The translations under genes were made by a program, and so were the position numbers. The notes beneath the pieces were generated by a model. It saw nothing but the letters and a program-made list of their open reading frames with translations. It had not been told where the DNA came from and made no database searches. 64,000 nt of DNA from Saccharomycodes ludwigii (lineage: Eukaryota; Ascomycota; Saccharomycetes; Saccharomycodales; Saccharomycodaceae): NCBI RefSeq assembly GCF_020623625.1, contig NC_060201.1, positions 744,001 to 808,000 of the forward strand, written 5' to 3'. How positions within the stretch are numbered: position 1 is the first letter of the stretch; every line of letters begins with the position of its first letter. This document shows positions 61,118 to 64,000 of this stretch, piece after piece.

Positions 61118-64000
61118 TCATACACTATTTTTGGTTTTATTGCCGATATTATTGTTGTTGTCGCCATTGTTGTTGTTATTGACAACGCCTAAAAAGTTAG
61201 GAGAATCCAAAGCACTACCTGATTTAAAATAAGCACTTGGATCATTAGTATTATTGTTAAACACAAAATCTGGGAACGTAGGGGTTTGAAATTCGGAGGC
61301 TTGCCTTGAACTCATTGAGGTGGTGGTATGTGATAATCCTGTAGAATTATCAATGCTAGAAAAATTATTTGGTGTTCCGAACAAACTGTTGTTATTGGCA
61401 ACATTTTCTATTGATACTTGTGATTGTAGTAGATGTTGTAGCATAGACGGTTGCAATGAACCTTGTTTGTTTGCTAATGAACTTCTAGTTTTTCTGACCC
61501 TTTTGACATGCTGTATATAGATAGTTTTTAACTCTTTCAGAGTATCTGATGAAAAGTTTAAATCGCCAAATTCTGCGTGCTTTAAAATGGTAACCAAGGA
61601 ATTGGCTATGTTTCTATTCGTTTCATAATCATTTAATAATGAAGTGAGATCTATTTGTTCGGCAGAAACCCTAACATTTGGTAAAATAGAATTAGTGTTC
61701 ATGTCCGGCGTGTTAACTTTACTAAGACCAGTGGTATTATTGTTGTTCTCCATTATATTTCTGGAAAATGCTGAATTATTATGAGAAATATTAATACTAG
61801 TATTTGGCTTTTTAACCGGAAATTGTTTGTCAAGTGAATTTTCAGAATGTTGTTGTTGAATACATTGAGAACTAATCTGTTGTTCTTTTTGTGTCTTTGT
61901 TTCCTGTTGTCTTAATTGGTGTTGCTGTTCATAATTTTGTAATTGTTGTTCTTGATGTTGAAAAACTATATCAAAGCTTTCTGGATTATTTGAAACTGCT
62001 GCATCATATACTTCCTGTGATAAGGATTTTCTCATTCCGCTATTTTTAACAGTTTGTAGAGTGTTGTTATAAACGTTATAATTATCCTTGGCTTTTTTAT
62101 GAACGCCTTTGATATTGTTATGGTTTTGACGCCCATCATCATTATCATTACCTTCATCATCATCATCTTCTTCTTCTTCTTCATCTTCTTCTTCTTCATC
62201 ATCATCATCTTCTTCTTCTTCTTCTTCTTCTTCTTCCTCCTCCTCCTCCTCTTCATCATCATCATCTTCATCATCATCATTATCATCTTCATCATCACCA
62301 TTTTCTATACCATAATTATGAGGATAAGCTCTATTGTCTGTTTTGTTATTAGTACTAGTTTGAACTGGGTCTTTACTTACAATATTATTAAACTCTGTAT
62401 TATCTATTAGTCTTCTAACTGTGTTATCATTTATGCGATTTGCCTTTGTAGCAGTTGTTGCAATGGCAGCAACAGTCATATTTGAATTAGGAGAGCAAGT
62501 AACGCCAGATATTATCTCTTGTAATTCTTGGTCTAAAGCTCCAAGAGCCAGATCACTGTCAATAAACTCATCCACATCAACAAATTTCCTTTCTGGTTCC
62601 CATTCATCTACAATACAACTTTGAATGACTTCATTTAGACTCAAATAATTGGATATTTTATTTTCAATATTTAAATCTAATAGAATATCATAATCCCACT
62701 TTTTCCACACGGATAATTTATCAGATAAATCATTTAAAGCCCTTTCCAACAGCTCATTCTTTTTTAAAGCCATGCTAACATTCCCCTTCAGTAGTATATA
62801 TTCAGGTGGTAAAACACCACTGGATCTCCAATTGATTTTAATGGTTTCCGCAGGAATGGTTTGCCATGATTTTTTAATTAGTTTGAATGCATTGCAGATT
62901 GTTATCTTTGATTGTTCACTGGTTAAAATTACATTGCCATTGGAAGTTAATTGTTCTGTTGGAGTATGGTTTTGTCCAGCTGATAGTAATGACTGCAGCT
63001 TAATTAGGGCCTCGTATTGTTGCACTCTATATCTTGTTTTAAATTCATCCAGTACACCCCAATTAAAGGGTAAAAATTTATTATTACAACTAGTAAATAT
63101 CAAGGTAATGCTTTTCAATTTTAAACCAATTACTCTGTGAGCGCACGAGTCATCTAAAAGCACAAATATTTTTCTTTTATTTTTTTGCAAGTTTTTGTCC
63201 CATGCTAATAACCAATCAGAAAACATGATGCTAGTTAAAAAACTTTGTCTATTGGAACTGTATGAAACGCCATACCTTTTGGCAACTTTTTTAGCCAAGG
63301 AATCAGTCGTGGGATTATGCTTGATATTGATATGTTTGTTATTGTGATAATCGGGGAATTCATCCAAAAAACATTGGTAGTTTTTAAACTTACCGATTAT
63401 CAAAGGATCTAACTTTTCACTTCCATCGACATTGCTGCATAGCATAACCGTAATACAGTCGATTTGCCTCTTAATCTTGCTAATTTCAAAATATGACATG
63501 TCCAATGGTAAATTATAGGCCAAACAGGTTTCACCCAGAGTAAATAAATCCTGACAAGGTATCTCTTTCAAATATTGCTTTAACAGGTGCCTCTCTTCAA
63601 AGGACCATATTTTACTGGGTTTGATTAATTGTTTGGATAATTTTGTAATGTCTAAATTGAATTTGGATAGAAACATTGCACACCACTTGTAGCTAAAACT
63701 ACCGTTGCCATCTCTAAATTCATTGGGGATCTTTTGCCATATAGAACTGGCTGTATCCTGTAAAACAGGTGCAGTTACAGGTATATGGCTCCATACACTC
63801 TGATTAATCCATTCTCTTAGTACTTTACGTAGTAGTAAGTTCGATAATCGTCTCTTTCTGATTTTTTTTTTTGTTATAGATGATGAGGATGTCTTTTTAA
63901 TGTTTTTGGAGAACGTTTTTGCAGCACCATTACTAGTGGCTGCAACTTTGGTAGTAGTGGTATTAGTAGTAGCGCCAATGCTAGTACCGGTGTTGGTGGC
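61118..64000 (-). CDS. PDC2: Pdc2-like regulator of pyruvate decarboxylase and thiamine genes, 5' end off the window
   Basis: Pdc2 activates PDC1, PDC5 and thiamine genes; it derives from a pogo/Tigger-type transposase (CENP-B HTH plus DDE-like fold). The frame is open to base 64000, so a Met at 63676 is internal. About 960 residues are visible. Upstream of it the reading continues with a Thr/Ser/Ala-rich stretch, then RKVLREWINQSVWSHIP and GNGSFSYKWCAMFLSKF, the second CENP-B-type HTH. The DDE-like region follows (residues KIFVLLDDSCAHRVIGLKLKSITLIF, then FLPFNWGVLDEFK). The C-terminal half has a run of about 40 acidic residues (62155-62290), Gln-rich tracts and Asn-rich segments. Place and strand fit YDR081C. 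Confidence 0.9.
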   Translation of the reverse strand, partial: ATNTGTSIGATTNTTTTKVAATSNGAAKTFSKNIKKTSSSSITKKKIRKRRLSNLLLRKVLREWINQSVWSHIPVTAPVLQDTASSIWQKIPNEFRDGNGSFSYKWCAMFLSKFNLDITKLSKQLIKPSKIWSFEERHLLKQYLKEIPCQDLFTLGETCLAYNLPLDMSYFEISKIKRQIDCITVMLCSNVDGSEKLDPLIIGKFKNYQCFLDEFPDYHNNKHINIKHNPTTDSLAKKVAKRYGVSYSSNRQSFLTSIMFSDWLLAWDKNLQKNKRKIFVLLDDSCAHRVIGLKLKSITLIFTSCNNKFLPFNWGVLDEFKTRYRVQQYEALIKLQSLLSAGQNHTPTEQLTSNGNVILTSEQSKITICNAFKLIKKSWQTIPAETIKINWRSSGVLPPEYILLKGNVSMALKKNELLERALNDLSDKLSVWKKWDYDILLDLNIENKISNYLSLNEVIQSCIVDEWEPERKFVDVDEFIDSDLALGALDQELQEIISGVTCSPNSNMTVAAIATTATKANRINDNTVRRLIDNTEFNNIVSKDPVQTSTNNKTDNRAYPHNYGIENGDDEDDNDDDEDDDDEEEEEEEEEEEEEEEDDDDEEEEDEEEEEDDDDEGNDNDDGRQNHNNIKGVHKKAKDNYNVYNNTLQTVKNSGMRKSLSQEVYDAAVSNNPESFDIVFQHQEQQLQNYEQQHQLRQQETKTQKEQQISSQCIQQQHSENSLDKQFPVKKPNTSINISHNNSAFSRNIMENNNNTTGLSKVNTPDMNTNSILPNVRVSAEQIDLTSLLNDYETNRNIANSLVTILKHAEFGDLNFSSDTLKELKTIYIQHVKRVRKTRSSLANKQGSLQPSMLQHLLQSQVSIENVANNNSLFGTPNNFSSIDNSTGLSHTTTSMSSRQASEFQTPTFPDFVFNNNTNDPSAYFKSGSALDSPNFLGVVNNNNNGDNNNNIGNKTKNSV
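62155..62290 (-). repeat. GAA/GAT/GAC repeat coding an acidic tract in PDC2
   Basis: About 45 Asp/Glu codons nearly unbroken. It looks like a transcriptional activation or charge-rich linker segment and a slippage-prone microsatellite. Confidence 0.85.

Noticed and set aside
63676-63676. Met at 63676 as start of PDC2
   Set aside because: The frame is open to the window end and the residues before it match conserved Pdc2 sequence.
1-64000. Transposons, solo LTRs, virus-derived elements or CRISPR arrays
   Set aside because: No reverse transcriptase, integrase, capsid or transposase frames and no long terminal or spaced repeats were seen. PDC2 is transposase-derived but is a host gene.

Overview
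The window is nuclear DNA of an AT-rich budding yeast. It holds 26 protein genes that are nearly all intron-free: 24 look complete and one is cut at each end. Between them lie spacers dominated by long A/T runs and short AT repeats. No tRNA, rRNA, transposon, LTR or CRISPR was recognised.

Gene identities come from protein motifs and from gene order. Read left to right, the genes match two Saccharomyces cerevisiae segments merged together: chromosome IV from YDR068W to YDR081C and chromosome V from YER146W to YER157W. Every matched gene keeps its Watson/Crick orientation. The order is DOS2 (partial), DOA4, FMP16, PAA1, LSM5, IPT1, THI20-like, SNF11, TPS2, SCC4, SPT15, PEA2, PPH3, RAD55, SED1/SPI1-like, UBP3, SHU2, YER152C-like, PET122, OXA1, BEM2, PET100, an unrecognised gene, COG3, TFB5, VPS41 and PDC2 (partial). 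This is the unduplicated ancestral order, so the species is inferred to branch outside the whole-genome duplication. Low GC, Asn/Gln/Thr-rich protein insertions and a thiamine gene (which Hanseniaspora is thought to lack) make a Saccharomycodes-like yeast a reasonable guess. The sequence alone does not prove this.

Region by region. 1-10177: ubiquitin and endosome (DOA4), a mitochondrial protein (FMP16), polyamine acetylation (PAA1), RNA (LSM5) and sphingolipid synthesis (IPT1). 10178-15007: a 3-kb gene-free spacer and a bifunctional thiamine gene that is the one clear interloper in the conserved order. 15296-26217: chromatin, trehalose, cohesin loading, TBP and polarity (SNF11, TPS2, SCC4, SPT15, PEA2). 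26744-37435: DNA-damage and recombination genes (PPH3, RAD55, SHU2) around a repeat-rich cell-wall gene and UBP3. 37811-50932: an aminotransferase, three mitochondrial biogenesis genes (PET122, OXA1, PET100) and the very long BEM2. 51451-64000: an Asn-rich orphan, COG3, TFB5, VPS41 and PDC2.

Functional links: PDC2 is a known activator of thiamine and pyruvate decarboxylase genes in S. cerevisiae, so the THI20-like gene could be its target. PET122, OXA1 and PET100 all serve cytochrome oxidase assembly. RAD55 and SHU2 both support Rad51. Stress-element (AGGGG) clusters lie upstream of TPS2 and the SED1-like gene. I found no wholly new biological system. The most interesting items are the interleaved synteny, the orphan gene, the thiamine-gene insertion with its large spacer, the GC-rich AGGGG minisatellite before TPS2, recurrent TCCG/CGGA elements in promoters, and inserts within conserved enzyme cores.
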